The notes under the pieces: generated by a model
What the model was told of the DNA's origin: nothing
Seen by the model: only the letters and a program-made list of their open reading frames with translations
Database searches by the model: none
Assembly: GCA_963665735.1 (NCBI GenBank)
Contig: OY762444.1
Span: forward strand, 3,100,001-3,164,000
Direction of reading: 5' to 3'
Source: CATOSK01 sp963665735
GTDB taxonomy: Bacteria > Chloroflexota > Dehalococcoidia > Lucifugimonadales > UBA3495
DNA length: 64,000 nt
Translations under genes and position numbers: made by a program
Shown: one piece after another, positions 53,916 through 61,380 of the stretch
Layout: each line of letters opens with the position of its first letter
Numbering within the stretch: the stretch's first letter is position 1

Positions 53916-53952
53916 CTGATCGTGTCCCTGGGGTTGGGAAGGATGGCCGGGG

Positions 53953-54423
53953 TTATAGTCGTTGCAGGGCTTCTTCCGGGGAAACGACGGTCAAACGGTG
54001 GGTTGACTGGATGCTGGAGGTTTCCAGGTCGTGGCGCAGGGGCCGGTCTGTGGTGACCAGGATTGCCCCGGTTTCCACCGCCAGCCGCACCAGGTAGGTA
54101 TCATCCGCGCTGCCAGGCGGGATGGAACCTTCGTCATCAAAGGGTGGGGCGGTGTGTCCTAGACCGTCTATTTTGTCGGGAATGGTCAGGGCGTTCCAAA
54201 GAACGCGCAGGAGGACAGGGCCTTGCCCGGCAGGTTGGTAGCGGACTTCATTGAGTTGCCGGTCAAATTTGTTCCAAAGTTCGTCATCCACCACGATGGT
54301 ATGACAAATTTTGATTATCTGCTGGATAAGGTCGGCGCAATCAGCGTTTAGGTTTCCCCGGTCATCCCGCCCTTGCTGCGCCAGGATTACCACATTTTCG
54401 TCCAGGATGAATCGGGTAGTCAT
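53953..54423 (-). CDS. PIN-like nuclease paired with an ATPase
   Basis: This 156-residue protein begins TTRFILDENVVILA with a DE pair at the first PIN acidic site. TIVVDDELWNKF and SADDTYLVRLAVETGAILVTTDRPLRHDL complete the acidic cluster. It is a PIN-fold ribonuclease or nuclease candidate. Its start overlaps the AAA ATPase stop by 4 nt, so the two are translated together, unlike VapBC where an antitoxin accompanies the PIN gene. The ATPase may control it. Confidence 0.7.
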   Translation of the reverse strand: MTTRFILDENVVILAQQGRDDRGNLNADCADLIQQIIKICHTIVVDDELWNKFDRQLNEVRYQPAGQGPVLLRVLWNALTIPDKIDGLGHTAPPFDDEGSIPPGSADDTYLVRLAVETGAILVTTDRPLRHDLETSSIQSTHRLTVVSPEEALQRL

Positions 54424-55655
54424 GCCCGATTGCGCAAGGCGTCAACGTAGCGGCGCATTTCGTCCAGGTCGGTCTGGAAAAAGCTCTTCAAACCGCCGGT
54501 TACCTGTCCCCGCTCGGTTACTTCGATTTCGCTGGCGGAGCAGACGCCGCTTTCGTCCTTCTCAAAGGAATAGATAGCCAGTTCGTCGGCGGACAACTTC
54601 CCTTCGGCCACCAGGGTCAACAGCCGGCCGGCGATATGCTCGCTGTGGGTGGTCATTATGATTTGCTTGCCGTCGGCCTTGGCTTCGTCAACCAGCACCG
54701 AGGCCAAATCGGCCTGCGCCTTGGGGTGCAGGTGGACTTCCGGCTCCTCAATTAACACCGTCGCGCCCGGTACGGCCCGCACCACCTCAAACAACAGTTG
54801 AACCAGCGTGTTAGCGCCAAACCCCTCCGCCAAAATCCCAACATCCCCCGCCGGAGACTCGGAAACGGGCATCACGGATTGAGGAGGGACGGTATCAGTT
54901 CTGAACCCAACCCCGGTTACCTTCTTCATCAGTTGGGAAACTTTGTCAACAACAGGTCGGGAATACGCCAGCGTTGTAGCGGTATCCTCTTCCTGTTTGC
55001 CAAGACCGCCAACACCAGAGATTTCTTCGGCAGACTCCGGTCCCAACGGGTAGAGTTGGCGGGCAAAGGCCCGGGCCGCCGGCACCATAGTCATGTCCTC
55101 TAAAGTATCTGCAAGTGCTTGTGATACTTCTTCCAGGAAGACCGAAAACGCCCCCTGATCCCCTGAGTAAGATTGGATTTCAAGGCTGGATGTCCCGCCA
55201 GATGTATCGTAGGTGATGGTACCCCGATGAGTGGACAGTTGGCGGATTTGGCCGTCGAGGATGATTTCGCACTGTTCCCCGTCGAGGTGGAACCTTATCG
55301 CTCCCGAATAATCTGACAATTCGGTTGCGCCAGAATAACTAACATGGGCCTCGAATCCCACCGGGGCCTTAACTCCTCCAAAATTTAAGCTACAACAACC
55401 GGAAACCGACATTTGAACCCCATTCAATTCTGGAGTAACTCCAAGAAACATCAAAGTTTCCGGTCGGAACCTCACGAAGTCGCCGTCTAAGGTCAAAGAC
55501 GCAAGGTTGTCTCTGGACTGTTTCAGCAGCAACAGGGCTTGCAGGACGCCGGATTTGCCCGTTCCGTTGGGGCCAATCAGCACCGTCACCAGCTTGGGAC
55601 TGATGTCGAGGTCGCGGAAACACTTGAAGTTTTGCAGACCGATGTTGGTTATCAT
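54420..55655 (-). CDS. AAA-family ATPase (RecF/SMC-like) paired with the PIN nuclease
   Basis: This 411-residue protein is placed from the ATG at 55655 (MITNIGLQNFKCFRDLDIS). Walker A is VLIGPNGTGKSGVLQALL, Walker B is ATVLIEEPEVHLHPKAQADL and the switch is IMTTHSEHIAGRLL. The middle is a variable beta-rich region. Unlike the ATPase at 46.9 kb, it has no TOPRIM partner but a PIN-domain gene. It begins 8 nt after the stop of the gene at 55664, so it may be the third gene of the minus-strand run that starts with the UGSC gene. Confidence 0.8.
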   Translation of the reverse strand: MITNIGLQNFKCFRDLDISPKLVTVLIGPNGTGKSGVLQALLLLKQSRDNLASLTLDGDFVRFRPETLMFLGVTPELNGVQMSVSGCCSLNFGGVKAPVGFEAHVSYSGATELSDYSGAIRFHLDGEQCEIILDGQIRQLSTHRGTITYDTSGGTSSLEIQSYSGDQGAFSVFLEEVSQALADTLEDMTMVPAARAFARQLYPLGPESAEEISGVGGLGKQEEDTATTLAYSRPVVDKVSQLMKKVTGVGFRTDTVPPQSVMPVSESPAGDVGILAEGFGANTLVQLLFEVVRAVPGATVLIEEPEVHLHPKAQADLASVLVDEAKADGKQIIMTTHSEHIAGRLLTLVAEGKLSADELAIYSFEKDESGVCSASEIEVTERGQVTGGLKSFFQTDLDEMRRYVDALRNRA

Positions 55656-55663
55656 GTCGGGAC

Positions 55664-56719
55664 TTATTCCACCAACTCCACCGCGCGTTGGGTGGCCGAC
55701 CAGGGCAGCAGCCAGGAGGAATGACGGCCATCGCCGCCGGCTACTACCACGATAAACTTGTCGGGTTCGGTGGCTAGCGGGATGCGGTAGTCGTCGGGCT
55801 GCGTCTCCCATTCCGGCGGCCAGGCCCGTTCCCCGTAGTGGCCCCGTTCCCGCAGTTGGCCCAACGGCATCCGGGCGTTGTCGAAGAGATACTGCTTAAC
55901 GTCGCGGCGGCTGAAACCGGCGGCGGCGATTTCGGCGGCGTGTTCCGGCCCAAGCACCAGGATGGGCGAAGACCCGCGCAGTTGGTAATGGTACGCCGAA
56001 ATTCCCACCGCCTTGACCGAGTTGACCAGCGTTTCCAGCACGCCCTCCCCGCTTTCCTGGGTTGCCTCGACAAAGCTGTAAATCCCTCGGACAGCGCAGA
56101 CCGTCACCGAGGTCTGCTCCGGGCGATAGCCCTGGTCAACGTGCAGCGGTTCCCAGGGCGTCGCGGCCCGGTTCTCGGCAAAGCACAGGGTGTACTTGGC
56201 CGGCGAGCCGTGGGTGGACTTCTCCATCGTGTTGACGGTTGCGCCCCCCAGGTTGCGCATGGTCAGCCGCAGGGCGCGGCCAATGGTGGCGTTGGCCTGG
56301 TGGCCGGAGCCGAAGACGGCGGTTCCCCCGGTGATGCCCAACCCTTCGGCCATTGGCCCGCTGACGATGACGGCGGGAGCCGCCCCGCCGGTGGTGGTGG
56401 TGATGGAGGCCACGTTGAATTGCGGTTGCAGTACGGCCCGCACCGCCGCCAGTATCACCGGCATATAGTCGGGCCGGGCGCCGGCCATGACCGCGTTGAT
56501 GGCGACCTTTTCCGCCGTAACGTCGCCGTTCATCGGCGGCATACGCCCCAGGCTCCGCTCGGCGGGAACCGGGCAGGCTTCCAGCATATCCAGCGCCAGG
56601 TCTTCCGTCGGCGGGATGATGGGCAGGCCGTCAGTCCAGCCCTGTTCGTAGAAGTGGTTGTTGATGTCCAGCAAGGAACCGCTGATTTCCAGGCGGGTAG
56701 CCCGGCTGCCGGTGGACAA
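55664..56719 (-). CDS. Conserved protein of unknown function next to the UGSC selenoprotein gene
   Basis: This 351-residue protein starts at a TTG with AAGGAG 6 nt upstream. It has EQGWTDGLPIIPPTEDLALDMLEA, EKVAINAVMAGARPDYMPVILAAV, GSGHQANATIGRALRLTMRNLGGA and STHGSPAKYTLCFAENRAATPWEPLHVDQGY, which I recognise as a family recurring in uncultured bacteria beside UGSC genes but without a named role. No signal peptide, membrane helix or cofactor site is obvious. The frame has no internal TGA. Its position suggests a partner of the UGSC protein. Confidence 0.7.
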   Translation of the reverse strand: MSTGSRATRLEISGSLLDINNHFYEQGWTDGLPIIPPTEDLALDMLEACPVPAERSLGRMPPMNGDVTAEKVAINAVMAGARPDYMPVILAAVRAVLQPQFNVASITTTTGGAAPAVIVSGPMAEGLGITGGTAVFGSGHQANATIGRALRLTMRNLGGATVNTMEKSTHGSPAKYTLCFAENRAATPWEPLHVDQGYRPEQTSVTVCAVRGIYSFVEATQESGEGVLETLVNSVKAVGISAYHYQLRGSSPILVLGPEHAAEIAAAGFSRRDVKQYLFDNARMPLGQLRERGHYGERAWPPEWETQPDDYRIPLATEPDKFIVVVAGGDGRHSSWLLPWSATQRAVELVE

Positions 56720-56829
56720 TTTTCAACTCCTTATAGGCGGGAGTTCACTCCCCTAACATGGATGGGGATTTCATGGGTGGATTCCCGCGAAAGCTGGAAT
56801 GACGGGTTAATCTGCGGCTGACGAAAATT

Positions 56830-57381
56830 TCAGGATTGCCGCAGTCCCCGCACAATCTCCGCCGCGCTCTCCCGGGCCGTCTCTTCCATACTGGCCCGGC
56901 TCTTGCTGGCGATGGGGTGGTCAATGACTACTACGGGATGGTCGGTCATTCCCAGGGTGCGGGCGCGAATCCCGGCGGCGTGGGTAAAGGCCCGGGTGAT
57001 TACGGTCACGGCCGGCTTGCCCCGCTTTTCCGATTCAACTCCGTCGTGGAGACCCCACGTCGTGCAGGAGCCTCAATCAGCGACGGCGTGGATGGTGGCG
57101 TCGCAGCGGCGGGCCAGGTCGTCCAGCGCCTCCGGCGGCGTTGGCATACTCTGGCTGGCCTTGCGGTAGGTGACGATTTGGGACACGCCGTAATCGTCTT
57201 GCAGGATGCGGGCCAGTTCTTCTAGGAAAACGTCGGCGTTCTTTTTGTGGTTGTCCACCAAGCCGACGGTCATGCCCTCCAGCGTAGGCAGCCGCCGGGC
57301 CAGCCCGTGCGTCTCGGCGCTGCCTTCCGCCGCCGGATGCAGCAGCACGGTGGTTTGGCCGGAAAGTTGGGAAGTGGTCAT
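56830..57381 (-). CDS. UGSC-family selenoprotein (in-frame TGA as Sec)
   Basis: The ATG at 57381 has GGGAGG 8 nt upstream. The protein runs to a TGA at 57073-57075 as HAVAD, and the same frame continues without interruption as G-S-C-T-T-W-G-L-H-D-G-V-E-S-E-K-R-G to TGA 56830. Reading the first TGA as Sec gives residue 103 in U-G-S-C, the defining motif of the UGSC family, with 183 residues in all. A hairpin with GGTCT loop starts right after the TGA. The conserved downstream sequence (VTVITRAFTHAAG, HPVVVIDHPIAS) argues against a true stop. The family is probably a thiol/selenol redox protein; function is unproven. The next gene downstream is the 351-residue unknown. Confidence 0.88.
57039..57072 (-). 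promoter_or_regulatory. Putative bacterial SECIS element of the UGSC gene
   Basis: Directly after the TGA, on the minus strand, CGTGG (57059-57055) pairs with CCACG (57049-57045) around the 5-nt loop GGTCT, and CTCC (57070-57067) pairs with GGAG (57042-57039) below. The loop begins 18 nt after the TGA and carries G-G-U, as in the fdhF SECIS loop. The internal gap of 7 and 2 nt is irregular but common in such elements. Confidence 0.7.
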
Positions 57382-57579
57382 AACGGGAACCTCCCTTGGG
57401 GTTTGGGGCAGTTTACGGGCGGGAAAAATGCCAGTCAAGAAAAGGGTGATTAAGACCAGAGCGATTGCAAAGTCGGTAGGGACAGAATTGGAGGGCATTT
57501 CAATAATCCCATCCCTCGATGGGGAATGGTTGGGGTGGGGGTGACGCCCTACGTGACAAAACACTAGCGCCGCCAACCC

Positions 57580-57618
57580 TAACCGTCATTCCGGCTTAGG
57601 CCGGAATCCAGAAATCCT
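57580..57618. repeat. Family-A palindrome
   Basis: ACCGTCATTCCGGCTTAGGC continues to CGGAATCCAGAAATCC. It lies just downstream of the peptidase S51-like gene end. A degraded G/C-tract element (CCCATCCCTCGATGGGGAATG) lies nearby at about 57508. Confidence 0.7.
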
Positions 57619-57624
57619 TACCCG

Positions 57625-58311
57625 CTAAACGTCCGCCGGCAAAGACTCCCCGGAGTTGAACACCCGCCAATCCTGGCCCCGGTAAACCGTCACCTTCCCC
57701 GAACCTACGGCCCGCCAGTTGCCCGGACTGCCCAAGCACCCGGAACGGGCGTCAATGCCCAACACCGTCATATCCGCCGGCACCTGTCCTTGGAGTTCTT
57801 GGCTGGTCTGTTGCGGGTCTCGCCCTTCGTGATGGGGCAGCACCGCCATGTTGGAGGCAATCCCAAGACCGGCAACCCATTGCCCGATTCGGGGCCGCCG
57901 CATCAATGCACCCATGACCATCGCCCCGGCGCTGGAACCTGCTAGGACCGTTCCCCGTTCCACCGATTCCAGTATCGCCGCCAGCAGGGGCGTGTCCACC
58001 AGGGCCGCCAGCAGGTGGTCAGGACTGCCGCCGGTAAAGTAAATAACTCCCGCCCCGTCAATGCCTCGTATCAAGTCCGGGTCGTGGGCGTGTTCCCGCT
58101 CCAGAACCATCAACTGCGCCGTGTCGCCCCCCAGGGCGGCGAAGTGGGTCATGCCGTCGTTGGCGGCCCTGGCCGGGCCGGTCACCGCCGCCGTGGGAAT
58201 CACCACCACCCGCGCCGGGTTTTGCCCCGACGCCCGCATGATTTCCCGGTCCATGTCTTCGCAGCCCACCCGAAATTCCTCACCCCCAACCAGCCCGATG
58301 ATTCCGGCCAT
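57625..58311 (-). CDS. Peptidase S51 / cyanophycinase-like protein
   Basis: This 228-residue protein is placed from ATG 58311 (MAGIIGLVGGEEF). GVIYFTGGSPDHLL is the family's oxyanion block, and TVLAGSSAGAMVMG holds the nucleophile Ser of the class I glutamine-amidotransferase-like fold. It fits cyanophycinase/dipeptidase E relatives. The catalytic Ser is present. No cyanophycin synthetase gene is in the window, so the substrate is not clear. Confidence 0.8.
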   Translation of the reverse strand: MAGIIGLVGGEEFRVGCEDMDREIMRASGQNPARVVVIPTAAVTGPARAANDGMTHFAALGGDTAQLMVLEREHAHDPDLIRGIDGAGVIYFTGGSPDHLLAALVDTPLLAAILESVERGTVLAGSSAGAMVMGALMRRPRIGQWVAGLGIASNMAVLPHHEGRDPQQTSQELQGQVPADMTVLGIDARSGCLGSPGNWRAVGSGKVTVYRGQDWRVFNSGESLPADV

Positions 58312-58477
58312 TTTGCACCCCCCGATACAGTCCAATGATTTCATGCCCCTGGCCGGTACATTCTAGCAGACGAGATACCCGCCGACGCCTTTCGCCGGCC
58401 GGCGTTGACCCCTTCGTCCCTCCCAACTAGAATGCAGGGACTTCAAGCCAATCCCCACGGAAGGACAAAAGAGCAAT

Positions 58478-58879
58478 ATGTTCAACTTCGTTCACCACGT
58501 CCGCATCCTGGTGCACAACGCCGACGACATGGTCGCCTATATGCGGGACAACTTTGAGATGGAGCCGGTCAAGGTTGAGGTGTTTCCCCAGCGCGGCATG
58601 AAAAACGCCACCTACAAGGTGGGCCAGACCAACCTGGAGTTTACCGAACCCCTGGACGCCAACTCCGGCATGGGGCAGTTCCTGGAACGGGAAGGCCCCG
58701 GCGTTTACCATATCGCCTTCGGTGTGGACGGCATCGCCGACGCGGCCCAGTCTCTCATGGCCAAGGGCAACAAGATGCGCGGCGAAGGCGGCCTGACCCA
58801 GAGCGCCGAGGGCTACCTGACCGGCAGCATTGACCGCGAAAGCGCCCTGGGGTTCCCCTTCCAAATCGCCGAGGGGTAA
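58478..58879 (+). CDS. VOC-family protein, methylmalonyl-CoA epimerase-like
   Basis: This 133-residue protein begins MFNFVHHVRILVHNADDMVAYMRDNFEM, with the first-metal His. Glu in NLEFTEPLDANS and His in GVYHIAFGV are further metal ligands, in the order seen in methylmalonyl-CoA epimerase. The length matches that family (about 130-150). No mutase gene is nearby. AAGGACAAAAGAG lies upstream of the ATG. The exact substrate is unproven. Confidence 0.75.
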   Translation: MFNFVHHVRILVHNADDMVAYMRDNFEMEPVKVEVFPQRGMKNATYKVGQTNLEFTEPLDANSGMGQFLEREGPGVYHIAFGVDGIADAAQSLMAKGNKMRGEGGLTQSAEGYLTGSIDRESALGFPFQIAEG

Positions 58880-59331
58880 CGGCCCGCCCATCCCGCCGGC
58901 CGCAAGAACCGGGCTACGACAAGGCCGGTGCCGCCAAACCCGGCCGATGCCACTTTTTGCGCTGGACTTGGATTCCCGCTTTCGCGGGAATGACGGTAGG
59001 AGTGCCGGAATGACGTTGGGGGTGTGGGAATTACGGAAAATGCCGTCTGATGTTACCCTGAACGAAGTGAAGGGTCTAAAATTCTTCGGGTAATGGGAGG
59101 TTGGCAGACGCAAGAATTTTTGATTCTTCGCTCCGCTCAGAATGACAGGCTTGGGGTATGTACCGGAGACTGAAAGCCCCCGGACTCCCCCTTTTGTGAT
59201 ACGCTTTTCCTTTGTGGTAGCATTATGTTGCGCTGTCCCTTAACGCCGCAACGGTGGCGGTAGCAGCCCCGAAACCCGGGAAATTATCCGACTCCCCCAA
59301 TATCTCCCCTTTTACGAGAGGTAAACCGGCG
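58880..59331. repeat. 452-bp gap containing family-A and family-C repeats
   Basis: A family-A palindrome (GGATTCCCGCTTTCGCGGGA and closing bases) lies at about 58970-58996, and a family-C element at about 59051-59148 (TACCCTGAACGAAGTG to CTCAGAATGACA). The last 180 bp before argS are AT-richer and probably hold its promoter. No gene is supported in the gap. Confidence 0.75.
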
Positions 59332-61011
59332 ATGGTAACGCCATTGGTTCGAGACCGCATCGCCCAGTTGGTGGCCCAGGCCATTGAACGGGCCAGGCAG
59401 GACGGCGCCGTCCTGCTGGAATCCACGCCGGACATTCTTATTGAGCGTCCTTCCAGCCCCGACCACGGCGACTTTGCCACCAGCCTGCCCCTGCGCCTGG
59501 CCCGCGCCACCCGCATCAACCCCCTGAATCTGGCGGAAATGCTGGTGGAACGGATGCCGGCCAGCAGTGAGGTCGCCCGCGTCGAGGCTGCCCACCCCGG
59601 ATTTGTCAACTTCTTCCTGGAAACCGGCTGGTTGCAACAGCAGGTCGAGGCCGTCCGCGAGACCGGCGCCGACTACGGCAGCGTGGATTACGGCCAGGGC
59701 CGGCGGGTCATGGTCGAGTTCGTCAGCGTCAACCCCACCGGCCCGGTTCACGTGGGACACACCCGCGGGGCGGTGCTGGGCAGTTCCCTGGCCAACCTGC
59801 TGGAAGCCGCCGGGTTTGACGTTACCCGCGAGTATTACGTCAACGACGCCGGCAACCAGATGGACGCCTTTTATCGTTCGGTTTATGCCCGCTACCTGGA
59901 ATGTTCCGGCGCGCCGGCCGAGTTCCCAGCCAACGGCTACCAGGGCGAATACATCGCCGACTTGGCCCGGGAAATAATCGCCGCCCAAGGCAGCCGCTAC
60001 CTGTCCGTCTCCGAGGCCGACGCCCTCCCCGAAATTGGCGACTTGGCGCGGGAAAAAATGGTTGACGCCATCCGCGACGACCTGGAAAGCATCGGCGTTT
60101 CCTTCAACAACTGGTTCAGTGAGCGTTCCCTTTTCCGCGACCAGGAATACCAGCGAGCGATGGACCTGCTCCGCTCCCGCAACCACTTGTCCGACCGGGA
60201 AAACGCCGTCTGGTTCAATTCCAGCGCGCTGGGCGACGACCGGGACAACGTGGTGGTGCGCTCCAGCGGTGAACCGACTTACTTCGCCTCGGACATTGCC
60301 TATCATTACAACAAGTTCGTGGGCCGGGGTTTCCAGCAAGTCATAGACATCTGGGGGGCCGACCACCAGGGCCACGTCCCCCGCATGAAAGCGGCGGTGG
60401 AGGCTTTGGGCATTGACCCCGCCGCCCTGACTATCCTGATTTCCCAACTGGTCACGCTGAAACGGGGCGCGGAGACAGTGCGGGCCTCCAAGCGCACCGG
60501 CGATTTCATCACCCTGCGGGAGTTGGTGGACGAAGTGGGTTCCGATGCCTGCCGCTATTTCTTCCTGGCCCGCGCCCCCTCAACCCAGATGGAATTTGAC
60601 CTGGAACTGGCCAAGAAAGAGTCCACCGACAACCCGGTTTACTACGTGCAGTACGCCCACGCCCGCATTTCCAGCATCATTAGCCTGGCCCGGGAGCGGG
60701 GCCTGGGCTGGCAGGACGGCGACGTTGCCTTGCTTACCGACAGCAACGAGCTGCACTTGATTCGCACCATGATTCGGCTGCCCGAACTGGTGGAGCAAAT
60801 GGCCCGCAGCCTGGAACCCCACCATCTGCCCCATTACGCCATGGAACTGGCTACCGCCTTTCACTGGTTCTATGAAAACTGCCGGGTAGTGTCGGCCAAC
60901 CCGGAAGACCTGGAAATGACTCTGGCTCGCCTCAAGCTGGTGGAATCGGCCGGCATAGTGCTGCGCCGCGCCCTGAACCTGATGGGTATGACCGCCCCGG
61001 AACGAATGTAG
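59332..61011 (+). CDS. argS: Arginyl-tRNA synthetase
   Basis: This 559-residue protein is placed from ATG 59332 (MVTPLVRDRI), with AGAGG upstream; an upstream in-frame start at 59254 lacks a good site. VEFVSVNPTGPVHVGHTRGAVLGSSLANLLEAAGF has the HVGH signature at about residue 140, and ASKRTGDFITLRELVDEVG stands in the KMSK-loop position, which is normally divergent in ArgRS. The anticodon-binding helix region (AHARISSI, then HWFYENCRVVS) closes the protein. Length is typical. Confidence 0.94.
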   Translation: MVTPLVRDRIAQLVAQAIERARQDGAVLLESTPDILIERPSSPDHGDFATSLPLRLARATRINPLNLAEMLVERMPASSEVARVEAAHPGFVNFFLETGWLQQQVEAVRETGADYGSVDYGQGRRVMVEFVSVNPTGPVHVGHTRGAVLGSSLANLLEAAGFDVTREYYVNDAGNQMDAFYRSVYARYLECSGAPAEFPANGYQGEYIADLAREIIAAQGSRYLSVSEADALPEIGDLAREKMVDAIRDDLESIGVSFNNWFSERSLFRDQEYQRAMDLLRSRNHLSDRENAVWFNSSALGDDRDNVVVRSSGEPTYFASDIAYHYNKFVGRGFQQVIDIWGADHQGHVPRMKAAVEALGIDPAALTILISQLVTLKRGAETVRASKRTGDFITLRELVDEVGSDACRYFFLARAPSTQMEFDLELAKKESTDNPVYYVQYAHARISSIISLARERGLGWQDGDVALLTDSNELHLIRTMIRLPELVEQMARSLEPHHLPHYAMELATAFHWFYENCRVVSANPEDLEMTLARLKLVESAGIVLRRALNLMGMTAPERM

Positions 61012-61356
61012 GCGTGTGACGGAGTAGGCAAAGTTGGTTTGGGCCAAGGATTTCTGGATTCCGGCTTTCGCCGGAATGACGGTTGGATGTCGGGCGGGTT
61101 TCAAACCCGCCCCTACCAATGACTGCCCTTTCGTCTTTGGCGGACTCCGGACCGTCCGATAGCAACAATGAAAAGACCCTGATGGCGACGGTCAGGACTT
61201 ACCCCCTATCCTGACCCTCCCCCTATCCAGGGGGAGGGTATTTTATTGTTGGCGTTTGCCGGTTTTGAGGTTTGACGACATAACCTCCGATAAATTCCTT
61301 TCATATTCCCTATAATGATATGAGTAGCACTCTTTTGATTTTGGAGGGCTGGGGCC
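61012..61356. repeat. 345-bp gap with family-A, family-B and another hairpin
   Basis: It holds a family-A palindrome at about 61048-61084, a GGGCGGGTTTCAAACCCGCC hairpin at about 61092-61115 also seen in degraded form near 20709, and a family-B hairpin at about 61201-61245 followed by TATTTTATT. The first two lie just after argS; the family-B hairpin with its T-rich tail could serve as a terminator for transcripts reading out of argS. Confidence 0.7.
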
Positions 61357-61380
61357 ATCGAAACCCTGTTTGGCGTTCTG

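Noticed and set aside
57073..57576. UGSC gene as a short unrelated protein ending at HAVAD
   Set aside because: The continuation G-S-C-T-T-W-G-L-H-D-G-V-E with conserved downstream blocks matches UGSC family proteins.
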